From Candidatus Sumerlaeota bacterium (GTDB lineage Bacteria; Sumerlaeota; Sumerlaeia; SLMS01; JAHLLQ01): a stretch of 64,000 nucleotides of DNA. Positions 31,683 through 40,136 of this stretch are shown here, one piece after another; the first letter of the stretch is position 1, and each line of letters begins with the position of its first letter. The stretch covers positions 1 to 64,000 of the forward strand of contig JASGMJ010000003.1 in NCBI GenBank assembly GCA_030156535.1. The letters are read 5' to 3'. Below the pieces are notes generated by a model. The model saw only the letters and a list, made by a program, of their open reading frames with translations. It was not told where the DNA came from and searched no databases. The position numbers and the translations under genes are program-made.

Positions 31683-34600
31683 TTAATCGATGTCCAGCGA
31701 ATCTAGGTCACCTGGTTCATCCTGTGCCGGCGGGGGTGGGGCAAGTGGGGCGTCCTCGATGCCCGTCCCCAAGTCGAAATCCGTTTCCAGTTTCTGGTCC
31801 ATTGGCGGCGTGTGCTCGTCGCCCAGGTCGAAATCGGTCTCCAGCACGCGGCGTGGCTCGGGTTGCTGGGGGATGTCGAGCCCGGAGGGGAGATCGACGC
31901 TTGAGGGCGGAGCGGAGGGCTTCTCGGGTATCGGAGTGTTCTCGTCGATCGTCGTATGCGGAACGGGCGAGGAAGCCTGAATCGTCGATGCAGGGCGGGC
32001 CATGCGGTCGGTGCGGTCCTGATTCTCGCCAGCGTCGTCCATGTCGAGTTCGCTCTCGAACTCGGTGTCGGTGGGGCGCTGGACGAGGTGGCGCCGGATG
32101 GCGGTTTCGGAGGAACGCAGGCTCGCCAGCGTGGCGACTTCGGTGGACGAAGCGAGCAGGGGGAGGACGGCCTGGCGCGACTGCGGATTGAGGCGGTCGG
32201 GGTTGCCGCCGTTTTGCACGAAGCAAAGCTCCAGTGTGCTCTTGAGATCGAGCACCGTCTGGAAGCGGTCGGCGGGGTTTTTCTCAAGGCATCGCGTGAC
32301 GATCGCGTCGAGGTCGGCGGGGACGCGCTCGCAGATTTCGCGCGGGTTTGTGGGGAGCACGTTGACCTGCTGGTAGCTGATGTCGCCGGAGATGAACGGG
32401 GGCGAGCCGATCAGCATTTCGTAAATGATGATGCCGACGGAGTAAATGTCCGACCGCGCGTCGATGCGTCCGCCGTGCACCTGCTCGGGGGACATGTAGC
32501 GCGGCGTGCCGATCAGCGCGCCCGTCGGGGTGAACGTCGCCTCCTCGATGTGGACGATGCCGAAATCCGTCAGCTTGATGACGTTGCCCTGGCCGAGCAG
32601 AATGTTGTCCGGCTTGATGTCTCGGTGGATGATTCCCTTCTGGTGTGTCGCGTTCAGGGCATCGCACACCTGCATCATCCACTCGGTGACTTGCAGCATG
32701 TAGTCGGAATCGATCTCGATGGATTCCGCGAACTTGTCCTCCACGATGTCGCGCAGCGACGGCCCGTCGACGAACTCCATGGCGATGTAGGACTGGCCGT
32801 AGGTGTTGGAGATGTTGTAGTCGAGGATGTTGACGATGTTGCGGTGGCGCAGTGTGGCGGCGATGCGGGCTTCGCGGAAGAAGCGGTCGATGGCCTTGTC
32901 GCTCGAACTCAGCCCCTCGCGCAGAATCTTCATGGCGACTTCGGTGTTCGTCTTCAGGTCGAGCACCTTGTGGACGACACCCATGCCGCCCGAGCCGATC
33001 TTGGCAAGATAGCGATAGCGGCCGATGGCGTGGTCGCCAATCAGTTCCTTCATCTTGGGATCGACGGTGAAGGCATCGCCCGAGGCCTGGATGCGCGCCT
33101 CAATGTCGGCGATCTTTTGTTCGATGTCGCGGAAGTTGGGGTCGAAGTCGCGGACGAGTTGCGCGGCCTCCAGCGCCAGACGCCACTGCTCGGCGTTCTG
33201 GAACGAAATCATCAGATCGTACAGGTGCTCCAGGTCTTCCGTTTCGAGCACGGGGAGTTCCTGGAACTTCTCGAAGGCCGCCTTCGTGTCGCCCGCGCGC
33301 GAGAGGGCGACGGCAATCCGGCGGTTGGCCTTCATGCTGAACTCGGGGTAGGAGGACGCCTTGCGGTACTCCTTCATCGAGCGCTCGAAGTTGCCCTTCT
33401 CCAGGTGCATGTCGCCGAGCTTGAGCCGAACTTCGCAGGCGTCGGGATCGCCGAGGAGAATCTGCTCGCACGCCTGCATGAGCCGCGCGCGGATGTCGTC
33501 GAGCGTGGGGTCAAGAAACAGGGCCCGCTCGGCGTAGTACAACGTGCGCCGCCAGTCTCGTCGCTCGGCAAAGAAGTTCGCCAGAAACGCCAGCTGGGCC
33601 TCCGAGACATCCGGAATGCGGTCCATCAGCGAGTCCAGCGGTTCGAGGATGGAGCGATAGTCTTCGAAGCCCATTTCCAGCACGCGCAGATAGGCGTCGA
33701 AGGCCTGCTTCCAGCGCCGGTTGCGCCAATGCAGTTCGGCGAGCTGCATCTCGGTGTTGATTTCGATTTCCCATTCCTGCGACCGGCGGGGCTTTTCCTC
33801 TCCCGCCTCGGGAGGCGGCGTCTTCTCCCTGGCGGGCGGGCGCTTTCCGCCCGAGACGATGTCGTGCTCGTTGATGTATTGCAGCAGATAGACGGCCGTG
33901 TCGAGTTCGCCGCGCTGTTCCAGCACCACGGCGATCTCGTTGATCAGCGATTTCACCTCCTGATCCATTTCAATCTGGCCCAGATAGTCGAAGGCCAGGC
34001 GGTAGTCGCCCTTGTCGATCAGCCGGCGTGCCAGCTTCTTCACCAGCTTGGGATTCTGCGCCAGAACCTCGGCGGGCATCTTCAGCGCCCAGCTCAGCGC
34101 CTCCTCCTCCTCGGAGAGCATCATGGAAATCTGGCAGAGTTCCAGTGCCGCCTGGTGCATCGCCGACTCGCTGTGCTTCAGCGACTCGATGCGGCGGCTC
34201 AGGAACGAGAAGTACGCGCGCAGGGTCTCCTCGGCGACATCGCCCTCGTCGATCAGGCGGCGGTACAGGCGGTGCGCCTTGTCCGCCCGGCCGATGCGCT
34301 GGTACAACTCCGCGAAAAACGCCACGACGTTCGGCGGCATCGAAAACAGGTGGTCGAGCGTCTCGAAGTGCGCGCAGATCGGATCGATTTCCTCGATCCC
34401 CAGGGCCAGGGCCGAGCGATAGTGGCGCAGGGCGTCGGAATACTCGCCGCGGATGAGCTGGAGATCGCCGACGGCGCGGTGCACGTCGGGCGAATCGGGA
34501 AACTCGGTCGAGAGCGCGCTCAGGCGCTCGACGGACCGCGCCAGGCTCTCCTGGTCGATGTCCTCCAGACTCGGTGCGTCGCGCAGCAGCGCCTCTCCCT

Positions 34601-34829
34601 GGCTGACCATGTAGCCGTTGGCCATGGCGCGCTGGATGCGCATGTCGCCGGGATAGAGTTCGCTGACCTTCTCGTAGACGGCCAAGGCGCGGCTGTTGAA
34701 GTAGCCGGCGGTGAAATAGGAAAGCGCCAACTGCCTCAGCAGTTTGGGGTTGTTGGGATGCGCGCGGCAGGAGGCCTCCAGCGAATCGATCGTCCGCCGG
34801 TACAGCTCCTTTTTCCTGACCAGAGTCAT
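31683..34829 (-). CDS. Ser/Thr protein kinase with N-terminal TPRs and acidic repeat tail (1048 aa)
   Basis: Cytoplasmic Hanks-type kinase. Residues 1-590 are TPR-like helices (YFTAGYFNSRALAVYEKVSE, YSDALRHYRSALALG, WKQAFDAYLRVLEMG). The kinase domain spans about 605-857: IGSGGMGVV, AMKIL, HRDIKPDN near 735, DFG near 755 and the activation segment GTPRYMSPEQ. The tail (860-1048) is Pro/Asp/Glu-rich with two LETDFDLG motifs near 996 and 1016. The ATG at 34829 has AGGG at 5 nt; the frame is open 122 codons further but runs into REP-like palindromes. No transmembrane segment is visible. It is co-transcribed with a GT-C enzyme, so control of glycosylation is possible but unproven. Confidence 0.9.
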   Translation of the reverse strand: MTLVRKKELYRRTIDSLEASCRAHPNNPKLLRQLALSYFTAGYFNSRALAVYEKVSELYPGDMRIQRAMANGYMVSQGEALLRDAPSLEDIDQESLARSVERLSALSTEFPDSPDVHRAVGDLQLIRGEYSDALRHYRSALALGIEEIDPICAHFETLDHLFSMPPNVVAFFAELYQRIGRADKAHRLYRRLIDEGDVAEETLRAYFSFLSRRIESLKHSESAMHQAALELCQISMMLSEEEEALSWALKMPAEVLAQNPKLVKKLARRLIDKGDYRLAFDYLGQIEMDQEVKSLINEIAVVLEQRGELDTAVYLLQYINEHDIVSGGKRPPAREKTPPPEAGEEKPRRSQEWEIEINTEMQLAELHWRNRRWKQAFDAYLRVLEMGFEDYRSILEPLDSLMDRIPDVSEAQLAFLANFFAERRDWRRTLYYAERALFLDPTLDDIRARLMQACEQILLGDPDACEVRLKLGDMHLEKGNFERSMKEYRKASSYPEFSMKANRRIAVALSRAGDTKAAFEKFQELPVLETEDLEHLYDLMISFQNAEQWRLALEAAQLVRDFDPNFRDIEQKIADIEARIQASGDAFTVDPKMKELIGDHAIGRYRYLAKIGSGGMGVVHKVLDLKTNTEVAMKILREGLSSSDKAIDRFFREARIAATLRHRNIVNILDYNISNTYGQSYIAMEFVDGPSLRDIVEDKFAESIEIDSDYMLQVTEWMMQVCDALNATHQKGIIHRDIKPDNILLGQGNVIKLTDFGIVHIEEATFTPTGALIGTPRYMSPEQVHGGRIDARSDIYSVGIIIYEMLIGSPPFISGDISYQQVNVLPTNPREICERVPADLDAIVTRCLEKNPADRFQTVLDLKSTLELCFVQNGGNPDRLNPQSRQAVLPLLASSTEVATLASLRSSETAIRRHLVQRPTDTEFESELDMDDAGENQDRTDRMARPASTIQASSPVPHTTIDENTPIPEKPSAPPSSVDLPSGLDIPQQPEPRRVLETDFDLGDEHTPPMDQKLETDFDLGTGIEDAPLAPPPPAQDEPGDLDSLDID

Positions 34830-35543
34830 ATTATCCCTACTCCCCCGCGCCGTGGGGGGAGACAGCTTCCTGCCCAGTGTCCCCACGGGCCCCCACGGAT
34901 CAAGGAGGAAGGGGGGGCGGCGGAAGAAGCGAGGCGGTTTTCGGCGATTCCACAGGGACCGGAGGGCTTCTCCGGAGACCGACTGGCCGGAGAGACGCAG
35001 GGGGGAAGAAATGGCAGGGCGCTTCCCGGGTTCGTATTCGTTGGGAGAGAGGGGGAGAGGCGTTGCCTTGCAAGGAACGTCTTCCCAGTGCGGACCTTGT
35101 CGTCCCGACAGGGGCGAATCCGGGTAGCCGTGGGGCGAGCGCAGCGAGTCCCACGGTTGGCGGCGTGTTTGTTGCCGCGTCCTGACGGGACGCAAGAATC
35201 GACCGTTGTTGTGGCGAACCCTTCGGGGCGCGGGGTGATACTGGCCGTGTTCCGGGGGTTCGCTTCGCTCACCGCCCGGCTACCCATCTTCGGCCGCGTC
35301 GCGGCCGGTCCCTTTCTGAAAGCACGCGCTCCGTCCCTCGGGGTTTTTCCGGCAGAAGAAGCAACGACAGGGTAGACCGGCGCCGGCGTCCCGGCAGGGA
35401 CGCGACATCAATAGCCCCGTGTTTCAACGCGGGGAACCGGGCCCATCCCCAGACCCGGACCCCGGCAGGGGTCCAACATTTCCCCCTGACACCCGTGCCG
35501 CGATGTCCTATGCTATGGGCAGTGCGTGGGAGGGAGGCTCTCG
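34830..35543. repeat. Non-coding region with a cluster of REP-like palindromes
   Basis: Family A: CCGTGGG/CCCACGG (35128-35156) and CCGGGGGT/ACCGCCCGG (35252-35279) flank the same core, GAGCGCAGCGA or its inverted relative TCGCTTCGCTC, so two copies face opposite ways. CGGCCGC-GTC-GCGGCCG (35291-35307) lies beside the second. Family B: hairpins CGTCCC-GACA-GGGGCG (35101-35116), GCGTCC-TGACG-GGACGC (35177-35193), GCGTCCC-GGCA-GGGACGC (35386-35403) and GACCCC-GGCA-GGGGTC (35458-35473). CCCCGTG-TTTCAA-CGCGGGG is at 35415-35434. No gene is seen; the segment also holds the promoters of the kinase gene and of the FG-GAP gene. Confidence 0.7.
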
Positions 35544-37832
35544 ATGAAAACGAAACGCGGTGCCGTGGGCATGGCGCGGGCGGTGGGACTGGCAGCGGCG
35601 ATGGTGCTGGTCGGAGGCGTGGCGCACGCGCAGTTCCCACATCCCCTGCGTCTGGATGAACTGGACGGGACGACGGGAGTACGGTTTCAAGGCGTTCCCG
35701 GTTCTGATGGTGCGGGCGGTGGAGCCGCGCGGACCGCTGCGGGAGTGGGCGATGTCAATGGAGACGGGTACGAGGATTTTGCCCTCGGCGCGGTGGGGAA
35801 GGCGACTATCGATTGGACGACGACTCCGCCCCGCGCAACGACTCGTGGGCGCGTCTATGTGATTCTGGGGCATCCGGGGCCATGGCCCGCGACGTTTCGC
35901 CTGGAGAATCTTGATGGGACGAACGGTTTCATCGTCGAGGGGCGAACAGAGCAGTCCCATGCTGCCGAGAGGGCGCTATCGGGTATCGGGGACTTCAATG
36001 GTGACGGGTATAGCGACTTCCTCATCGGGTCTCTCGGCGATGGATTCTGCGAACTACCTTTTGATGGTTCGGTTTCCGTTGTTTTCGGACGTCCCAACTT
36101 TCCCGCTGTATTGGAACTGAGCGAAATGGACGGGCAGGATGGCTTCAGCCTGGTTTCCACGCTGGTTTGCGACCGCGCTGACGGCAGGCTGACGGGTGGC
36201 GCGGGAATTGGTGACGTGAACGGCGATGGGTTTGATGACATCGCGGTGACGTATCGCAACGGAACGCCAGACAATCCCGACTACCCGAGCGTTGAGATCG
36301 TGTATGGGAGGGCGGGAGGCTGGCAGCCAGTGGTTCAGATGACTACATTGGGCGCGGGGGAGCACACCAAGTTAACTAATTGTTCCCACAACGGAGATTA
36401 TTACGATGAGTCGGTGCGAATTCGCGCTGCGTCCGACATAGATGGTGACGGAATCGATGATTTCCTAATTGGATATCCAATCGTGGCTAATACCTCTCCT
36501 CACTCGGCCGGAGCAGTGAACGTTTTGTACGGAAGCCGTAGTAACTACGGAGAAGAATGGGATCTCTCGTTACTAGATGGTAAAGATGGATACACGATCA
36601 GGGGCAGGGAGGAGAACGGAACGGGTTGGTATGTTGGCAACTCAATGGGATCCGGGGATACGGATGTGGATGGCGTCAATGAGCTTGGTATCGGGGCTGC
36701 TTTCGCCGCGGTGGAAGATCGTCAGATGGCTGGAAAAACCTTCCTAATCCGTTCAAGAGGACAGATCTCTCCTGAGGTTTACTTGGATGACTTTGGCTCA
36801 GACAACATAAAGGTATTCTGGGGCATTGATTATAGCGATGCTTCTGGCGGCTCTGTTGAATTCACAAGCTTCTACAGTCAGGGAGAACTCGGAATGGCCA
36901 TATCCGCCTCTCAGGCCGAAGATGAAAACGCGTCAGGTACATTCTCTACAGGAGAGGTATATTTGCTGAATTTGGAGTCGGCAACTGCTCAGACTTCTCC
37001 AGTCTTGCTCTCAGATCTGGATGGAAGTAATGGATCTCTTGTAAGGGGAATCTCCAATCAATCAATATTGCTGATTGAGGGAAGCGGATTCGACTTCGAT
37101 GGAAATGGCACACGCGAACTACTGTTGACGGCTCGCAATACGAATCAGGGAGAAGCCTATCTTCTCTTCGGTGGCGATCTCGTTCCTTCCGCCACATTCA
37201 AGGCGTACATTGCGCCAGGCAATGCGCCGCGCAGGGCTGTTGGGATGCTTGGTGGCATGCATCACACAATCCCGTTGTCCCGCTTCTGGATCAAGTTCGG
37301 CTCGGGCGACGACGGGAATGGCAACGCGAGTCTGATGACGGTGACCATCCGTCGTAATCTTGACGGCCTCTCGAACCTCCCCGGTCCGGCGGCATCGGTC
37401 CATTGGATCGGCGAGTGGGACCGCCCGGGGTGGGATGGTGCCAACATCACGCTGAAGTACCTCGACTCCGAGGTCGCCGGGCTTAATCCCGCGCGGCTGC
37501 GGCTCTACTATTCCGAAACTCCTGAAGGTCCGTGGACCGAATCCCAGCACCCGTTGATCGACACGCGCAAGAAGCGCATCGGCGGCGTCGTGTGGTCGAA
37601 GGGGTACTACGTCCTGATCGAGAAACCCTTGGCCAGCGGCGACGTGAACAAGGACGGCGGCGTGACCCCGGCCGACGCAGAAGACGCTTTCGATTGTTCG
37701 ATTGGAGCGTGTCCTCCCGGTGCGGACATGGATTCAGCGGATGTCTGCCCTCCGGGCGGCGATGGTTTCGTTACCGCCGGAGACGCGCAGGGAATCTTCC
37801 AGAAGTGGCTGGGCCTGACGCCGTGTGAGTAG
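35544..37832 (+). CDS. Secreted FG-GAP (integrin-like) repeat protein with C-terminal dockerin (762 aa)
   Basis: Exported Ca-binding beta-propeller protein. The ATG at 35544 follows GGGAGG and gives a signal cleaved at AHA-Q (residue 29). At least six FG-GAP/VCBS Ca loops are visible: GVGDVNGDGYEDFALG, GIGDFNGDGYSDFLIG, GIGDVNGDGFDDIAV, AASDIDGDGIDDFLIG, DTDVDGVNELGIG and FDFDGNGTRELLL. Residues about 698-762 form a dockerin type I module: GDVNKDGGVTPADAEDAFD and then GGDGFVTAGDAQGIFQKW. The middle (about 36360-37190) is visibly more AT-rich than the ends. No cohesin or cellulosome gene is in the window, so the dockerin may serve anchoring or sorting. Confidence 0.9.
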   Translation: MKTKRGAVGMARAVGLAAAMVLVGGVAHAQFPHPLRLDELDGTTGVRFQGVPGSDGAGGGAARTAAGVGDVNGDGYEDFALGAVGKATIDWTTTPPRATTRGRVYVILGHPGPWPATFRLENLDGTNGFIVEGRTEQSHAAERALSGIGDFNGDGYSDFLIGSLGDGFCELPFDGSVSVVFGRPNFPAVLELSEMDGQDGFSLVSTLVCDRADGRLTGGAGIGDVNGDGFDDIAVTYRNGTPDNPDYPSVEIVYGRAGGWQPVVQMTTLGAGEHTKLTNCSHNGDYYDESVRIRAASDIDGDGIDDFLIGYPIVANTSPHSAGAVNVLYGSRSNYGEEWDLSLLDGKDGYTIRGREENGTGWYVGNSMGSGDTDVDGVNELGIGAAFAAVEDRQMAGKTFLIRSRGQISPEVYLDDFGSDNIKVFWGIDYSDASGGSVEFTSFYSQGELGMAISASQAEDENASGTFSTGEVYLLNLESATAQTSPVLLSDLDGSNGSLVRGISNQSILLIEGSGFDFDGNGTRELLLTARNTNQGEAYLLFGGDLVPSATFKAYIAPGNAPRRAVGMLGGMHHTIPLSRFWIKFGSGDDGNGNASLMTVTIRRNLDGLSNLPGPAASVHWIGEWDRPGWDGANITLKYLDSEVAGLNPARLRLYYSETPEGPWTESQHPLIDTRKKRIGGVVWSKGYYVLIEKPLASGDVNKDGGVTPADAEDAFDCSIGACPPGADMDSADVCPPGGDGFVTAGDAQGIFQKWLGLTPCE

Positions 37833-37835
37833 AGC

Positions 37836-37992
37836 AGGACGTTCTCAAAGTCCCCGATCCCGGTGTTGTGCATCGGCACTCGGCTCGGTCAACGTAGCGC
37901 CGCCACGCCTCCCTCGCCTCGGCCGTCAGCCTTCGCCAAGGCTACGGCCGGACAAGAGCACGCCTTGATCTCGGGGATTTGAAGAACGTCCT
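37836..37992. mobile_element. MITE-like 157-bp inverted-repeat element
   Basis: The 22-bp ends AGGACGTTCTCAAAGTCCCC.. (37836-37857) and its inverted partner (37971-37992) match at 19 of 22 positions. A central hairpin, CGGCCGT-c-AGCCTT / AAGGCT-ACGGCCG (37920-37950, 4-nt loop), lies between. It has no coding capacity and begins 3 nt after the stop of the FG-GAP gene. The layout suggests a miniature element or a large palindromic repeat; it could also act as a terminator for the FG-GAP gene. No target-site duplication was identified. Confidence 0.55.
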
Positions 37993-38070
37993 GTACTTTG
38001 CCGTCCTGACTCCGAACCCCGAACCCCGAACCAAAGACTGAGGACTGAGAGTTGAGAACTGCTCTCTGCC

Positions 38071-39888
38071 CTATGCCGATTCGACGAGTTCGGGCAGGGC
38101 GATGCCCTGGGCTTTGCGGGCCCGCAGGCGCCAGAGGTAGGTGGCTGCTTCCACGATCATCCACGTCTGGAGGACGAGCACACCCATGCCGACGAGGATG
38201 AGGAGCCAGTCCTTTTTCTCGGCGAGCAGGTAGGTGCGCAGGTTGAGCACGAGGCCGGTGCCCGTCATGGTGAGCATGAAAACCATGGGCAAGGCGGCGA
38301 GCCAGATCGGTTTGCCTTTGCGATAGAGCCAGACAGTGGCGACGAGCAGGGCGAGGCCGGCGAGCAGCTGGTTGGTGGCGCCGAACAGGGGCCAGATGAC
38401 GAGGCCGCCCTTGCCACCGGTCTTCAGGCCTTCGAGGAGCGAGTCGGCGCGGAAGACGTCGAACATGGCGAGGACGAGGCCGGTGAGGACGGCGATGCCG
38501 GTGGCGACGTGGCGGTTCATCAGGGCGCGCACGTTGATGCTGTTGCCGAGTTCGCTGATGACGTAGCGTTGCAGGCGGGTCGTGCTGTCGAGCGTGGTGG
38601 CGGCGAAGCTGGCGACGAAGACGCCCATGACGGCGCGGGCGAAGTCGTGGGTGACGAAGGGGATGCGCTCCATCATGTTGGCGGCGCCGGGGATGAAGGC
38701 GGCGAGCGAGGCGCCAAGGCCCTCCTGCCAGAGCCCGTACTGGCCGTTCCAGGCGTCGGCGCCGAGAAGCCCCTTGTCCGACCCCATGCCGAGTCCGGCG
38801 GTGCAGGCGATGATGACGAGGACGGCGAGCATTCCTTCCAGCAGCATGGAGCCGTAGCCGACGAACTGGGCGTCGCCCTCGCTCTTGAGCTGTTTGCTGC
38901 TGACCCCGCTGCTGACCAGACAGTGGAAGCCGCTGCACGCCCCGCAGGCGATCGTGATGAAGAGGAAGGGGAAGAGCAGCGGGGCGGAACCCGTGGCGTC
39001 GGTGAGCCGGGCGGCGGGGGCGACCATCTCGGGCCGCGCGGCGAGAAGTCCCAGGAAAAGCAGGCCCATGGCGACGATCAGTTGCAGCGAGTTGATGTAG
39101 TCGCGGGGCTGGAGGAGCGTCTGGACCGGGAGGATGCTGGCAATGTAGCAATAGATGAGCAGCAGGATCGTCCAGAAGCCGACGCCGGAGAGGTGCGAGA
39201 GGCCGAAGCTCGTCTGCCCGCCCCCCGGAGCGGCGGCGCCGGGATCGAGCACGGCGAACTGCAAGGCGGGAAACGTGGAGGAGAGCCAGATCGTCAGGTA
39301 CATCAGCAGCAGCGCCACGATGCCGCCAAGCTTGAGATTCCCCCCCCTGGAAATCCAGATGCCGAGAGCGACGGCGATGGGAATCTGGGTCCAGACCGGG
39401 AAGACGGAGGCGGGGAAGATCTTGAAGACGCTGGCGATGACGAGCCCGAAGATCGCGATGACGATCCACAGCGCGAACATGATGATGAGTAGGAAGAGGA
39501 TGCGGACGCGCCGATTGATGATGTCGCCGCAGTAGTCGCCGATGGTGCGCCCCTGGTTGCGCAGGCTCATGACGAGAGAGGCGAAGTCGTGGACGGCGCC
39601 GATCAGGATGCTGCCGAACAGGACCCACAGCAGAGCGGGAAGCCATCCCCAGAAGACGGCAATGGCGGGGCCGACGATGGGGCCGGTGCCGGCGATGGAC
39701 GTGAAATGGTGCCCGAAGACGACGGAGCGCGGGCTGGGCACGTAGTCCTTGCCATCCTCGTGCACCTGCGACGGTACGGGACGCGAGGGGTCGAGTTGGA
39801 AGATTTTGCGGGCAAGCCACCGGCCATAGGTATGGTAGGCGACGAGGTAAAGAACAGCGGAGGCGACGGCGATGAGGACGGTGGTCAT
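38071..39888 (-). CDS. cstA: CstA-family peptide/pyruvate transporter (605 aa)
   Basis: Inner-membrane protein of the carbon-starvation CstA family, known in enterobacteria for peptide or pyruvate uptake. FGHHFTSIAGTGPIVGPAIA is near residue 60, the strongest family signature. About 16 hydrophobic segments follow, including GACSGFHCLVSSGVSSKQLK and the C-terminal LFGATNQLLAGLALL. Length is a little short of E. coli CstA (about 700 aa) but normal for the shorter branch. The ATG at 39888 starts directly with a helix. It is divergent from the GHL10 gene. Confidence 0.95.
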   Translation of the reverse strand: MTTVLIAVASAVLYLVAYHTYGRWLARKIFQLDPSRPVPSQVHEDGKDYVPSPRSVVFGHHFTSIAGTGPIVGPAIAVFWGWLPALLWVLFGSILIGAVHDFASLVMSLRNQGRTIGDYCGDIINRRVRILFLLIIMFALWIVIAIFGLVIASVFKIFPASVFPVWTQIPIAVALGIWISRGGNLKLGGIVALLLMYLTIWLSSTFPALQFAVLDPGAAAPGGGQTSFGLSHLSGVGFWTILLLIYCYIASILPVQTLLQPRDYINSLQLIVAMGLLFLGLLAARPEMVAPAARLTDATGSAPLLFPFLFITIACGACSGFHCLVSSGVSSKQLKSEGDAQFVGYGSMLLEGMLAVLVIIACTAGLGMGSDKGLLGADAWNGQYGLWQEGLGASLAAFIPGAANMMERIPFVTHDFARAVMGVFVASFAATTLDSTTRLQRYVISELGNSINVRALMNRHVATGIAVLTGLVLAMFDVFRADSLLEGLKTGGKGGLVIWPLFGATNQLLAGLALLVATVWLYRKGKPIWLAALPMVFMLTMTGTGLVLNLRTYLLAEKKDWLLILVGMGVLVLQTWMIVEAATYLWRLRARKAQGIALPELVESA

Positions 39889-40136
39889 GAGAGAGTCTTC
39901 AATTCTCGGTTTTCAGGTCTGTACCCGTACCGCTGTGCGGGCATGGCTCGTTTGCTGTGCGGGATGCCCTCAAGGATGGGGGGCAGGTTCTGGTGATTGT
40001 CAAGCTGGCAGGGGCCGGAAATGTTTGTTTTGCGCTTGGTGGGCCCGCATTCCGGCTGACACACGCAAGCGCTTGATCCAGAACTCTCTCCGGTTGGGGA
40101 ACTGCTTCCTGATTCTGTCAACGATATGGGGGACTG

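Noticed and set aside
34830-35195. 122-codon N-terminal extension of the TPR kinase
   Set aside because: Arg/Pro-rich and encoded by palindromic repeats; the ATG at 34829 has its own ribosome site.
31956-35375. 1139-codon plus-strand frame
   Set aside because: Antisense to the TPR kinase, which has HRDIKPDN and DFG; this frame is Val/Glu/Asp-rich noise.
37889-39820. 643-codon minus-strand frame overlapping cstA
   Set aside because: Different phase of the same strand, Arg/His-rich; cstA motifs are in the other frame.
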